In this document: in pieces, positions 8,653 to 17,640 of the stretch | Layout: every line of letters starts with the position of its first letter | Numbering within the stretch: the first letter of the stretch is position 1 | Source: Xanthomonas arboricola | Lineage (GTDB): Bacteria; Pseudomonadota; Gammaproteobacteria; Xanthomonadales; Xanthomonadaceae | DNA: 55,495 nt | Assembly: GCF_003353015.1 (NCBI RefSeq) | Contig: NZ_QREM01000010.1 | Span: forward strand, 499,542-555,036 | Reading direction: 5' to 3' | Notes under the pieces: generated by a model | Seen by the model: the letters and a program-made list of their open reading frames with translations, nothing else | Database searches by the model: none | What the model was told of the DNA's origin: nothing | Position numbers and translations under genes: made by a program

Positions 8653-8756
8653 TGACACTCCGAGGCGGGCCGAGACGACAGCCGGATGGGTGGGCCAGGG
8701 CAAGGCCCGGCAGATCCGGCAGGCGGTGAAGAGGGGGACCGCGGCGTGACGCAAGG

Positions 8757-11465
8757 TCAGGCCGGGCGCGGCTCGCCCATTATAGGGAGTGTCACCGCCA
8801 TCAGGGTCGCATCGTCCGGATCCGGGCGGACCCCGAAGCCCAGGCTCTGGCACATCGCCAGCATGGTGCGGTTCTCGCGCAGCACCTGGCCTTCGATCTG
8901 CTTCAGGCCCAGCCAGCGCGCGTACTCGATCATGATGCGCATCAGCTGCCAGCCAATGCCGTGGCCCTTGAGGTCCGAGCGGATCAGGATGCCGTACTCG
9001 CCACGCTCGTAATCGGCATCGGCATGCAGCCGCACCGCGCCGAGCATGTCGCCGGTCTTGGGGTCGATGGCCACCAGCGCGATCGAGCGCGCGTAATCGA
9101 GCTGGGTCAGCCGGGCGATGAACTCGTGGCTGAAGTGCTTGACCGACTGGAAGAAGCGCAGCCGCAGGTCTTCGTCGGTGACCCGCGCGAAGAACGCGCG
9201 GAACAAGGCGTCGTCCTCCGGGCGCACCGGACGCACCAGCGCATGCGTGCCATCGCCCAGCCCGATCTGGCGCTCCCATTCCTTCGGGTACGGAAAGATC
9301 GCAAAGCGCGGATGACCGCGGCCCTTGTGCAGCTTGCGCGCCGGCGCCACCGCCACGCGCGCGTCCAGCGCGATCACGCCATCGCGGTCGGCCAGCAACG
9401 GGTTGATGTCCAGCTCGGTGATTTCCGGGATGTCGGCGGCCAGCTGCGCCAGCTTGACCAGCACCAGCGCCACCGCGCGCTCGTCGGCCGCCGGCACGTC
9501 GCGGTAGGCCTTGAGGATGCGCGAGACCCGCGTGCGCCCGATCAGCTCGTGGGCCAGGCGCAGGTCCAGCGGCGGCAACGCCAGCTCGCGGTCGTTGATC
9601 ACTTCCACCGCGGTGCCGCCACGGCCGAACACGATGGCCGGGCCGAACACCGGGTCGTCGGCGATGCCGGCGATCAGTTCGCGCGCCTTTGGCCGCAGCA
9701 CGGTGGGTTGCACGATCACCCCCTCGATCACTGCATCCGGCAGCGCAGCGCGCGCGCGCGCCAGGATGCCGGCCGCCGCCTCGCGCACCGCCGCCACGCT
9801 GGACAGGTTCAGGCGCACGCCATCCACATCGGACTTGTGCGCGATGTCGCTGGACAGCACCTTCAAGGTCACCGTGCGGCCGACGGCCAACAGCGGGTCG
9901 GCCAGCAAGGCGGCCTCGTTGGCGGTGGCGGCCACCTGCAGCGGCACGATCGGGATGCCGTAGGCGGCCAGCAGGCGGTTGGTGGCGACCGGGTCCAGCC
10001 AGCGCCGGCCGGCCGCCAGGGCGTCGTCGACCACGGTGCGGGCAATGGCCGCATCCACCACGAAATCTTCCGGCAGGCTGGGCGGGGTCTCCATCAACGC
10101 CGCCTGCGCCTCGCGATAGCGCACCAGGTGGGTGAAGCCGCGCACCGCGTCCGATTCGGTCGCATAGGTGGGCACGCGCGCGGCATTGAGCGCGGCGATC
10201 GCCGCATCGTCCTGGCCCAGCCACACCGCAAACACCGGCTTTTCGCGCTGGTAGCGGTTGCGTTGGTCCAGCGCGCGGGTCAGCGCCTTGGCCGCATCGG
10301 CCGAGGAGGTGAACGCGGTCGGCACGTTGACCACCAGCAGCGCGTCGTTCTCCGGGTCGTCCAGCAAGGCTTCAATCGCCGCGGCATACCGCGGCCCATC
10401 GGCATCGACGATGATGTCCACCGGGTTGCTGCGCGACCAGCCTTGCGGCAACGACTGATCCAGCCGCTCCAGCGTCTTGGCCGACAGCTCGGCCAGGGTG
10501 CCGCCGCGCAGCACCAGCTGGTCCACCGCCAGCTGCCCCACCCCGCCGCCATTGCTGAGGATGGCCAGCCGCCGGCCGGGAAAACTGCCGAGCCGGCCCA
10601 GCGTTTCGGCGGCGGCGAACAATTCGTCCAGCGCGCCCACCCGCAGCAGGCCGGCACGTGCGAATGCCGCGCCGTACACCGCGTCCGAGCCGGCCAGCGC
10701 CTGCGCATGCGTATCGGCATTGGGATTGATGCGGAACTGGCGGCCCGACTTGACCACCACCACCGGCTTGGCGCGCGCGGCGGCGCGGGCGGCCGACATG
10801 AACTTGCGCGCATCGCCGATGCGTTCGACGTACAGCAGGATGGCGCGGGTGCGGTAGTCGGTGGCGAAGTAGTCGAGCAGGTCGCCGAAATCCACATCCA
10901 GCGTGTCGCCCAGCGACACCACCGCCGAGAATCCCACCGAGCGTGCCACGCCCCATTCCACCAGCGCGGCGGCAATCGCGCTGGATTCGGAAATCAATGC
11001 CAGGTCGCCGGCCTGCGGGCAATGCGCGGCGATGCTGGCATTGAGCCGCGCATGCGGGGCGATCACGCCCAGGCAGTGCGGGCCGAGGATGCGCATGCCC
11101 TTGGCCCGCGCGGCCGCCTCCATCCGCGCGGCCGGCGAGCCGGGGCCGCTGCCCAGCCCGGCGGTGAGGATGATCGCCGCGGCCACCCCGCGCCGCGCGG
11201 CGATGGAGACGATGCGCGGCACGATCCGCGCCGGCGCGGTGATCACCACCAGGTCCGGCACCCACGGCAGGTCGGTCAGCCGCGCCACCGTGCGCACGCC
11301 GTCGATCTCGGTATAGCGCGGGCTCACCCAGCCGATCTGCCCGGGAAACCCGGCCGCGCGCAGATTGCGCACCACCGCCCGCCCGGCCGAGCGATCGCGC
11401 GGACTGCCGCCGACCACCGCCACGGTGGTGGGACGAAAGACCTGCTGCAGGTGGTAGGTACTCAT
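8757..11465 (-). CDS. Pat/YfiQ-type protein lysine acetyltransferase with acyl-CoA synthetase (ADP-forming)-like domains
   Basis: A 902-residue multidomain protein. Residues 1-130 form a CoA-binding domain (TVAVVGGSPRDRSAG), followed by succinyl-CoA ligase-like domains (about 150-460; HCLGVI, SSAIAAALVEW), an ATP-grasp-like domain (about 480-690) and a C-terminal GNAT domain (about 740-895) with the acetyl-CoA loop LKGHGIGWQL. This order matches PatZ/YfiQ, which acetylates lysines of metabolic enzymes such as acetyl-CoA synthetase using acetyl-CoA; the synthetase-like part usually has a sensing role. The start at 11465 gives the MSTYHLQQVF N-terminus. It is divergent from the DUF4198 gene, with a Fur-like site between them. 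Confidence 0.88.
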   Translation of the reverse strand: MSTYHLQQVFRPTTVAVVGGSPRDRSAGRAVVRNLRAAGFPGQIGWVSPRYTEIDGVRTVARLTDLPWVPDLVVITAPARIVPRIVSIAARRGVAAAIILTAGLGSGPGSPAARMEAAARAKGMRILGPHCLGVIAPHARLNASIAAHCPQAGDLALISESSAIAAALVEWGVARSVGFSAVVSLGDTLDVDFGDLLDYFATDYRTRAILLYVERIGDARKFMSAARAAARAKPVVVVKSGRQFRINPNADTHAQALAGSDAVYGAAFARAGLLRVGALDELFAAAETLGRLGSFPGRRLAILSNGGGVGQLAVDQLVLRGGTLAELSAKTLERLDQSLPQGWSRSNPVDIIVDADGPRYAAAIEALLDDPENDALLVVNVPTAFTSSADAAKALTRALDQRNRYQREKPVFAVWLGQDDAAIAALNAARVPTYATESDAVRGFTHLVRYREAQAALMETPPSLPEDFVVDAAIARTVVDDALAAGRRWLDPVATNRLLAAYGIPIVPLQVAATANEAALLADPLLAVGRTVTLKVLSSDIAHKSDVDGVRLNLSSVAAVREAAAGILARARAALPDAVIEGVIVQPTVLRPKARELIAGIADDPVFGPAIVFGRGGTAVEVINDRELALPPLDLRLAHELIGRTRVSRILKAYRDVPAADERAVALVLVKLAQLAADIPEITELDINPLLADRDGVIALDARVAVAPARKLHKGRGHPRFAIFPYPKEWERQIGLGDGTHALVRPVRPEDDALFRAFFARVTDEDLRLRFFQSVKHFSHEFIARLTQLDYARSIALVAIDPKTGDMLGAVRLHADADYERGEYGILIRSDLKGHGIGWQLMRIMIEYARWLGLKQIEGQVLRENRTMLAMCQSLGFGVRPDPDDATLMAVTLPIMGEPRPA

Positions 11466-11563
11466 GGCGAAGAGACGGCGGGGAAAGCGGACACGGTACA
11501 CGTCGGCCCGAGCGCACGTCATCGATCCCGCAGCGAGGAAGCGCGACGCGGCGCTTGTTATTG

Positions 11564-11582
11564 TTGTGAACGATTCGCATTT
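11564..11582. promoter_or_regulatory. Candidate Fur box
   Basis: TTGTGAACGATTCGCATT fits a 7-1-7 imperfect inverted repeat (TGTGAAC, G, ATTCGCA; 5 of 7 positions paired) like the GAATnnTTC core of Fur sites. It lies about 80 bp before the DUF4198/TonB-receptor genes and about 100 bp before the acetyltransferase gene, in a short AT-rich patch that also holds a possible -10 (TTAATAT). Confidence 0.4.
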
Positions 11583-11663
11583 TCGTTAATATCGTGTGGT
11601 CAGCCAGCTTCCTGCGCCGCCGCGCGCCCTGCCGCCAGCGACCCACTCGGAACAGGGCCCCCC

Positions 11664-12449
11664 ATGAAACTGCTGACCTTGTCGGCGCTGCTGCTCGCTG
11701 CCTCCGCCTCTGCGCACACCCCTTACCTGGCACCCAACACCTTCACGCCCCAGCCGGGCCAGACGGTCACGTTGGACGCGGCCTTCGCCGAGACCTTCTT
11801 CGTCCCGGAGGCGGCCTTCGACCAGAGCCACTTCCGCATCACCGGACCCGACGGCCGCGATGTCGCGCCGGCCCGGGTGCAGGCGCTCGACACCCGCACC
11901 GTGGTCGAACACCCCCTGGGCAAGCAACCCGGCAGCTACCGGGTCAGCACCGGCCTGCGCGTGGGTGCGCAGTTCCGCACCTGGGAGCTGGACGGCAAAC
12001 GGCAGACCGTGCGCGACCCGAACGTGACCATGCCCAAGGGCGCCACGCTGCTCGCCAGCTTCCAGTCGCGCACCCTGGCCGACACCTATCTGAGCGTCGG
12101 CAAACCCGATCGCACCGCGCTGGCGCCGCGCAACCGTGGCCTGGAACTGGTGCCGGTCTCCCATCCCAACGACCTGTATGTCGGCGAGCGCTTCGTCTTT
12201 ACGGTGCAGTACGACGGCGTGCCGCTGGCCAGGCAGACCGTGGACATCAGCGAGGCGGTCTGGACTTCCGACCGCACCCCGACGCTGGTCAGCCTGACCA
12301 CCGACGCGGCCGGCCGCGCCACGATGCAGCTTGACCGCGCCGGCACCTGGCTGGCGCTGTCCCGCCACCGCACCCCGGCCCCGGCCGACGCCCCGGTGCG
12401 CGAGTACAGCAACAGCACCACGCTCACCTTCCAGGTGCTGGAGCCGTAG
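11664..12449 (+). CDS. Exported DUF4198-family protein
   Basis: A 261-residue protein with a clear Sec signal (MKLLTLSALLLAASASAHT); cleavage would leave an N-terminal His (HTPYLAPNTF). DUF4198 proteins are periplasmic beta-sandwich proteins often encoded beside TonB-dependent receptors or nickel/cobalt transport genes, and an N-terminal His after cleavage would suit a metal ligand, though I infer that. The C-terminal half (DLYVGERFVFTVQYDGVPLARQ, then TTDAAGRATMQLDRAGTW) has the Ig-like strand pattern of the family. It begins a plus-strand cluster with the EF-hand gene (141 bp on) and the receptor gene. Confidence 0.82.
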   Translation: MKLLTLSALLLAASASAHTPYLAPNTFTPQPGQTVTLDAAFAETFFVPEAAFDQSHFRITGPDGRDVAPARVQALDTRTVVEHPLGKQPGSYRVSTGLRVGAQFRTWELDGKRQTVRDPNVTMPKGATLLASFQSRTLADTYLSVGKPDRTALAPRNRGLELVPVSHPNDLYVGERFVFTVQYDGVPLARQTVDISEAVWTSDRTPTLVSLTTDAAGRATMQLDRAGTWLALSRHRTPAPADAPVREYSNSTTLTFQVLEP

Positions 12450-12590
12450 CGCTGCGCAACCGCTGCGGCGGTTGCATTGCCCCACTGGCCCGACTTCACC
12501 GGCGCGGCGTCTCCGCCCGGCGTCCCGACACGCCTGCAGGCCCAGCCAGCGCCACGGCCCGCCACCGTTTTCCCCCTCAAGAGGCAATCC

Positions 12591-13484
12591 ATGAACACTG
12601 GCTCCCTGGCCGGCGCGTGCCTGTGCGCGCTGCTGCTTCCCGCAACCGCACTCGCCCAGTCCGGGCCGCGCCCGCTGCTCGGCGGTCACGGCAACAACGT
12701 GCAGGCCTTCATCACCCAGCACGACGACGACCGCGACGGCCGCATCACCGCCGCCGACTTCGCGGCCTTCCGCCGCGCCCGCTTCGACGCCACCGACCGC
12801 AACCACGACGGCAGCGTCGACGAGGACGAATACGTGGCCGAATTCCGCCAGCGTCGCCAGCAGGCGCTGGAGCAGGAACGCCGCGCGCAGGCCGCGCACG
12901 GCAGGCAACGCTTTGCCGCACTCGATGCCGACGGCGACGGACAGGTGGCGCGCGCCGAATTCGACGCCGCCGGTGCGCAGGACTGGGCACGCGGCCAGGC
13001 AGCGTTGACGGCGGCGGCCAAGGCCGCCCCTGGCGACAGGACGCTGGCCTTCGATCGCGATGGCGGCCGCCCGGGCATGCCCGACAGCGGCTCGGCCGAG
13101 GGCTTCCTCGCGCTGTACGACGAGAACGGCGACGGCAAGGTGGGCCGCAAGGAATACGCGGACCTGCGCGCGGCGCAGTTCGCCAGCGCCGACGGCAACC
13201 GCAACGCGGCGCTGTCGCCGGACGAGTACCAGGTGGAGTTCGAAGACCGCCTCAACCGTCGCCTCACCGCGCTCGAGCAGGCCGACGATCGCCAGGTGCA
13301 TGTGCGTTTCAAGGTGCTCGACACCGACAAGGACCAGCGCATGAGCTTCGCCGAGTACCAGGCCTCGGGGCTGCGCACCTTTGCCCGCGTCGACCGCAAC
13401 CACGACGGCGTGGTCGACGCCAGCGATGCCGCGCTGCCGCCGCCGGCGACCGCGCCGGCCACCACGCCGGCCCGGGCCGACTGA
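12591..13484 (+). CDS. Exported calcium-binding-type protein with about seven EF-hand motifs
   Basis: A 297-residue protein with signal peptide MNTGSLAGACLCALLLPATALAQ (first 20 residues are the hydrophobic leader). Seven EF-hand-like loops follow in order: DDDRDGRITAADF, DRNHDGSVDEDEY, DADGDGQVARAEF, DENGDGKVGRKEY, DGNRNAALSPDEY, DTDKDQRMSFAEY and DRNHDGVVDASDA. Most keep the Asp/Asn at positions 1, 3 and 5 and the Glu/Asp at 12; the fifth is degenerate. It ends in a Pro/Ala-Thr tail. Its place between a DUF4198 gene and a TonB-dependent receptor gene points to a periplasmic metal-binding or sensing role in that uptake system; this is inference. The start has no alternative Met in the leader. 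Confidence 0.85.
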   Translation: MNTGSLAGACLCALLLPATALAQSGPRPLLGGHGNNVQAFITQHDDDRDGRITAADFAAFRRARFDATDRNHDGSVDEDEYVAEFRQRRQQALEQERRAQAAHGRQRFAALDADGDGQVARAEFDAAGAQDWARGQAALTAAAKAAPGDRTLAFDRDGGRPGMPDSGSAEGFLALYDENGDGKVGRKEYADLRAAQFASADGNRNAALSPDEYQVEFEDRLNRRLTALEQADDRQVHVRFKVLDTDKDQRMSFAEYQASGLRTFARVDRNHDGVVDASDAALPPPATAPATTPARAD

Positions 13485-13631
13485 CCTGCTGCGCGGGCCC
13501 TGGCGCCCGCGCGCCCTCCCCTGGCCCGCCGCCGGCGGGCCCACCCAGCCACGCGACTGCAGTGTTCTGCCGCTTGCAGCCAGGTCCGCGCCGTCCGGCG
13601 CTCCTTCCTCTTCCTGACTGTGGACTCCACG

Positions 13632-15971
13632 ATGACCTCGACACCGACCCTGCTGGCCCTGGCGATCGCCACCGGCCTGGCCTTCCCGCTGCATGCCGAA
13701 CAGGCACCGGCCGACGCCACCACCTTCGACCCGGTCGAAGTGAAGGCCGCGCGCGACAAGCGCGCCTCCGGCAACCAGAACGTCACCACCCTCGACACCG
13801 CGCAGCTGCAGCAGGAACAGGCCGAGAGCATGGAGGACCTGGTGCGCTACATCCCCGGCGTGAGCATCGCCGACATGGGCCGCTTCGGCGAGAACGGCTT
13901 CAACATCCGCGGCCTGGAAGGCGACCGGGTGGCGATGACCATCGACGGCCTGTCGATGGCCGAAGGCGTGGAGACCGCGCGCGACTACGAGTTCTTCCGC
14001 GCCGGCCGCGGCGGCGTGGACGTCGATGCGCTCAAGCGGGTGGACATCGTCAAGGGCGCCGATTCCATCAGTGCCGGCAGCGGCGCGCTCGGTGGTGCGG
14101 TGGTATTCACCACCAAGGACCCCTACGACTACCTCAAGGCCCAGGGCAACGACAGCCATGTCGGCCTGAAGACCGGCTACACCGGCCACAACGACCAATG
14201 GCTGGGCAACCTCACCGTCGCCAACCGCAGCGGCATCGTCGAATCGATGCTGAGCTACACCCGCCGCGAGGGTCACGAGTCCGAGGGCTGGTACTCCAGC
14301 ACCGGGATCGACACCGGCAGCGCGCGGCGCACGCCCGACCCGATCGACAACGAAAGCGACAACGTGCTGGCCAAACTCGACGTGGTGCCGAACGCGCAGC
14401 ACCGCGTCGGCGTGGTCTACGAGCGCAACCGCGCGCAGAACCGGGTCGACAATCTCAGCCGCGTCAGCGCCCCCAGCTACGCCGAACGCATCGGCGAGGA
14501 CAGCAACGACCGTGACCGCTACGGCCTGCGCTACCTCTGGACGGCCGACAACGCCCTGTTCGATACCTTGCAGGCGCAGCTGGACCGCCAGCAGACCGAG
14601 AGCCGTGGCACCACCCGCATCCTGACCCAGAGCGGCAGCTCGAGCACGCCGGCCACAACCGCCACCACGCGCTGCACGGTGGCGCTGCCCTGCCGCCGGG
14701 CCGAGGACCGCGACACCGAGCAGACCCTGGACCGCATCGCGGTCGACTTCGACAAGCAGCTGCACGGCGGCGGCTGGTCGCAGGCGCTGCTGTACGGGGC
14801 AGCCTGGCAGCGCCGCAGCATCGACTACAGCGCGATCGACTACCGCTGGAACAACGCCGGCGCGCTGGACACCGCCACCATCGACCCGGCGCAGGTGCCC
14901 AAGACCGATGCCGACAGCTGGAACGTGTACCTGCGCGACCGCATCGGCCTGCTCGACGACCGCCTGCAGCTGACCCTGGGTGCGCGCTACGACCACTACC
15001 GCTATACGCCGACGCTGTCGCCCACCTTCGTCGACAGCACCGGCACGGTGCGCGAGGTGACGTTCTCCTCGCCCACCTGGCAGGCCGGCATCAGCTATGC
15101 CTTCACCCCGCAGCAGACGCTGTGGTTCCAGGCCGGGCGCGGCTTCCGTGCCCCGACCACGGCCGAGATGTATGCCCCGACCAGCATCACCGCGCTGACC
15201 CGGGTGGATACCGGCGCCACCATCAACGTGCCGACGGTGGCCGCCAATCCCGCGCTGGAAGCCGAGCGCAGCCTCAACCTGGAACTGGGCTGGCGCTGGG
15301 AGAGCGACTGGGCGCGCGTGGGCCTGTCGGTGTTCCGCGACCGCTACGACGACTTCATCCAGAGCGAGACCGTCACCGCCGATGCCGGCACGTTCTACCG
15401 CAGTTGCACCCGTGGCGTGTGCACCACCCGCAACGGCTACAACTACACCACCTTGCTCAATGTCGGCCAGGTCGAGGTCAAGGGCGTGGAGCTGGATGCG
15501 CAATTCAGGCTCGGCGATGCGTGGCTGCTGCGCGCGGCATGGACCCACAACCAGGGCGAGCTGGAAGACGGCCGCCCGCTGGACAGCATCAATCCGGATC
15601 GCGGCGTGCTCGGCCTGAGCTGGCAGGGCCTGGACGAGCGCCTGCGTGTCACCGCCAACATCACCCATGCGCTGGCCAAGAAAGCCAAGGACGTCAACGT
15701 GGAGAACGACATCTTCGGCGCTGCGGCCGAGCCGTTCCTCAGCGACGCCTACAGCGTGGTCGACCTGTTCGGCAGCTACCGTTTCAACGCGCACGTGCGC
15801 GTCAATCTGGGCGTCTACAACCTGTTCGACGAGCGCTACTACCAGTGGGCGCGCATCCGCAATGTCACCCGCGGCGATTTCTACCTGTACGGCTATGCCA
15901 CCGATGACGGTATCGGCCGCTACAGCGAACCGGGCCGCAACCTGCGCGCGACGTTGTATGTGACGTTCTGA
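13632..15971 (+). CDS. TonB-dependent outer-membrane receptor, hemoglobin/transferrin/lactoferrin-receptor type
   Basis: A 779-residue outer-membrane receptor. After the signal (LLALAIATGLAFPLHA) come a TonB-box-like segment (FDPVEVKA), a plug domain (EDLVRYIPGVSIADMGR, then FNIRGLEGDRVAMTIDGL and a KGADSISAGSGALGG segment) and a 22-strand-type barrel with the ELGWRW and VEVKGVELDAQF signatures, ending in an aromatic residue (LRATLYVTF). The plug most resembles the heme/transferrin receptor family, so heme or a metal chelate is the likely substrate, imported with TonB-ExbBD energy. GTG at 13620 is an alternative start. It closes the cluster that begins behind the Fur-like site. Confidence 0.9.
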   Translation: MTSTPTLLALAIATGLAFPLHAEQAPADATTFDPVEVKAARDKRASGNQNVTTLDTAQLQQEQAESMEDLVRYIPGVSIADMGRFGENGFNIRGLEGDRVAMTIDGLSMAEGVETARDYEFFRAGRGGVDVDALKRVDIVKGADSISAGSGALGGAVVFTTKDPYDYLKAQGNDSHVGLKTGYTGHNDQWLGNLTVANRSGIVESMLSYTRREGHESEGWYSSTGIDTGSARRTPDPIDNESDNVLAKLDVVPNAQHRVGVVYERNRAQNRVDNLSRVSAPSYAERIGEDSNDRDRYGLRYLWTADNALFDTLQAQLDRQQTESRGTTRILTQSGSSSTPATTATTRCTVALPCRRAEDRDTEQTLDRIAVDFDKQLHGGGWSQALLYGAAWQRRSIDYSAIDYRWNNAGALDTATIDPAQVPKTDADSWNVYLRDRIGLLDDRLQLTLGARYDHYRYTPTLSPTFVDSTGTVREVTFSSPTWQAGISYAFTPQQTLWFQAGRGFRAPTTAEMYAPTSITALTRVDTGATINVPTVAANPALEAERSLNLELGWRWESDWARVGLSVFRDRYDDFIQSETVTADAGTFYRSCTRGVCTTRNGYNYTTLLNVGQVEVKGVELDAQFRLGDAWLLRAAWTHNQGELEDGRPLDSINPDRGVLGLSWQGLDERLRVTANITHALAKKAKDVNVENDIFGAAAEPFLSDAYSVVDLFGSYRFNAHVRVNLGVYNLFDERYYQWARIRNVTRGDFYLYGYATDDGIGRYSEPGRNLRATLYVTF

Positions 15972-15981
15972 GGCGCGCTGA

Positions 15982-16017
15982 CCGCGATTGCCGCGATTGC
16001 CGCGATTGCCGCGATTG
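15982..16017. repeat. Four perfect 9 bp tandem repeats
   Basis: CCGCGATTG is repeated four times without mismatch, with a partial fifth copy, directly after the receptor stop codon. Such short arrays can change length by slippage; here it is outside coding sequence. Confidence 0.9.
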
Positions 16018-16025
16018 CCGCGCAT

Positions 16026-16164
16026 CGCTGCACGGTGGGCCGTGCAGCGAGGCGCGATGGACCCGCCGGTACGGCCTGGTCCGGCACCCGCTGCGTCGTG
16101 GCGAATGCCGATCCGCACACGCAACAACCGGGGCAGATGCCGCAGCACATGCGGCATCTGCCCC
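16026..16164. terminator. Two strong hairpins between convergent genes
   Basis: A 10 bp stem with loop TGGG lies at 16026-16049 (CGCTGCACGG/CCGTGCAGCG), and a perfect 15 bp stem with loop GCACA lies at 16130-16164. They sit between the converging receptor and mgtE genes. Neither has a T run on either strand, so they may act as transcript-end stabilisers or Rho-linked ends more than as classic intrinsic terminators. Confidence 0.55.
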
Positions 16165-16226
16165 ATCGCAGCCTGTGGCATGGCGGCGCGCAGCGACGCG
16201 CTCGCCACCGCCGACTGCCCGCGGCG

Positions 16227-17594
16227 CTACAGCAAGGTGCCGCTGAGGATCGCCGCGGCAATGCTGAAATAGATCACCAGGCCGGTGACATCCACCAGGG
16301 TCGCCACGAACGGCGCCGAGGCGCTGGCCGGGTCGAAGCCGAGCCGTTGCAGCACGAACGGCAGCATCGAGCCGGACAGCGAACCGAAGGTGACGATGCC
16401 GATCAGCGCCGCGCCGATGGTCAGCGCCACCATCTGCCAGTGCGGGCCGTAGTCGTACAGGCCGGCGGTCTGCCAGATCGCGATGCGCACGATCGCCAAC
16501 ACCCCCAGGATGGTGCCCAGGGTGAGCCCGGTGGGCAGCTCGCGCAGCGCCACCTTCCACCAGTCGCGCAGGCGCAGTTCGCGCAGTGCCAGCGAGCGGA
16601 TCAGCAGCGAGGTGGCCTGCGAGCCGGAGTTGCCGCCCGAGCTCATGATCAACGGAATGAACAGGGTCAGCACCACCGCCCTGGACAGCTCGTCCTCGAA
16701 GTGCTGCATCGCGCTGGCGGTGAGCATTTCGCCCAGGAACAGCACGCTCAGCCAACCGGCGCGCTTCTTGATCATCTGGCCGAAGCCGATCTGCATGTAG
16801 GGCTTGTCCAATGCCTCCATGCCACCGAACTTGTGCACGTCCTCGGTGGATTCGGCGATCAGCGCGTCCAGCACATCGTCCACGGTGACGATGCCCAGCA
16901 CATGCCCGTGCGCATCCACCACCGGGATTGCGAGCAAGTCGTGGCGGCGGATCAGCCGGGCAACTTCTTCCTGGTCCAGCGCCGGGTCCACCGTGACCGG
17001 CGGGTTGACCTGCGCCACCTCCAGGATCGGCGCATCCGGCGCGCCGGTGATCAGCCGGCGCATGGTGACCACCTGGGTCAGCACCCGGCTGTGCGGGTCG
17101 AGCAGGTAGATCGCATAGACCGTCTCGCGGCTGCGCTCCACCTCGCGGATGTGCTGCAGGGTGCGGCCCACGGTCCAGTCGGCCGGCACCGCCACGAACT
17201 CGGTGGTCATCAGCGCGCCGGCGGTGTTGGGCGGGTAGCGCATCAAGGCCTGGATCGACAGCCGCGCCTCGGCACTGAGCAGCCACAGCAGCGGCGCGCG
17301 CTGCTCGGCGTCCAGGCCGTGGAAGAGGTCGGTGGCGCGGTCGTCGGCCATCTGCCCGAGCAGGGCGGCGGCCTGCTCGGCCGGCAGCTGCGCGACCAGC
17401 GCGCTGGCGGCGTGCAGCTCGGGTTGTTCGAGCACCTTCACCGCACGCGGCTGCGGCAGCGCGGCCAGCACACGGGCGGCATCGTCGCGGTCGAGGGTGT
17501 TGAGGTATTCCACCGCATCGGCCGTGTTGAAGTCGGCCATGGGTGCGATCAAGGCATCGACGCCTTGGGCAAGGCGCAGGGTTTCGTTGTACAT
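16227..17594 (-). CDS. mgtE: Magnesium transporter MgtE
   Basis: A 455-residue channel of the inner membrane for Mg2+ uptake. The N-terminal superhelical domain (about 1-130) is followed by two CBS domains (about 130-255; VYAIYLLDPHSRVL and LAIPVVDAHGHVLGIVTVDDVLD), a plug helix and five membrane helices. Family motifs are present: PLIMSSGGNSGSQ in the transmembrane domain and the late GLVIYFSIA helix. In this family the cytosolic domains bind Mg2+ and close the pore when it is plentiful. The gene is monocistronic on the minus strand, divergent from the antiporter gene. A long inverted repeat covers the leader just before the start codon. Confidence 0.95.
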   Translation of the reverse strand: MYNETLRLAQGVDALIAPMADFNTADAVEYLNTLDRDDAARVLAALPQPRAVKVLEQPELHAASALVAQLPAEQAAALLGQMADDRATDLFHGLDAEQRAPLLWLLSAEARLSIQALMRYPPNTAGALMTTEFVAVPADWTVGRTLQHIREVERSRETVYAIYLLDPHSRVLTQVVTMRRLITGAPDAPILEVAQVNPPVTVDPALDQEEVARLIRRHDLLAIPVVDAHGHVLGIVTVDDVLDALIAESTEDVHKFGGMEALDKPYMQIGFGQMIKKRAGWLSVLFLGEMLTASAMQHFEDELSRAVVLTLFIPLIMSSGGNSGSQATSLLIRSLALRELRLRDWWKVALRELPTGLTLGTILGVLAIVRIAIWQTAGLYDYGPHWQMVALTIGAALIGIVTFGSLSGSMLPFVLQRLGFDPASASAPFVATLVDVTGLVIYFSIAAAILSGTLL

Positions 17595-17597
17595 GGT

Positions 17598-17640
17598 GGT
17601 TCGCCTGGTGACGACCGTCGTCGATGACAGCCGGCGAACC
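17598..17640 (-). promoter_or_regulatory. Inverted repeat covering the mgtE leader and ribosome-binding region
   Basis: GGTTCGCC (17598-17605) pairs perfectly with GGCGAACC (17633-17640), and a nested GACGAC/GTCGTC pair lies inside. The proximal arm is 4-11 bases from the mgtE ATG, so the folded leader would hide the ribosome-binding region. I do not recognise it as a known Mg2+ riboswitch class; a regulatory role is inferred. Confidence 0.45.

Noticed and set aside
8961..12449. Open frame of 1162 codons with a DUF4198 domain at its end
   Set aside because: Only the last 261 codons are a real gene, starting with a signal peptide at 11664; the rest is antisense to the acetyltransferase gene.
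11586..16208. Minus-strand open frame of 1540 codons
   Set aside because: It lies opposite three well supported genes with signal peptides, EF-hands and receptor motifs.
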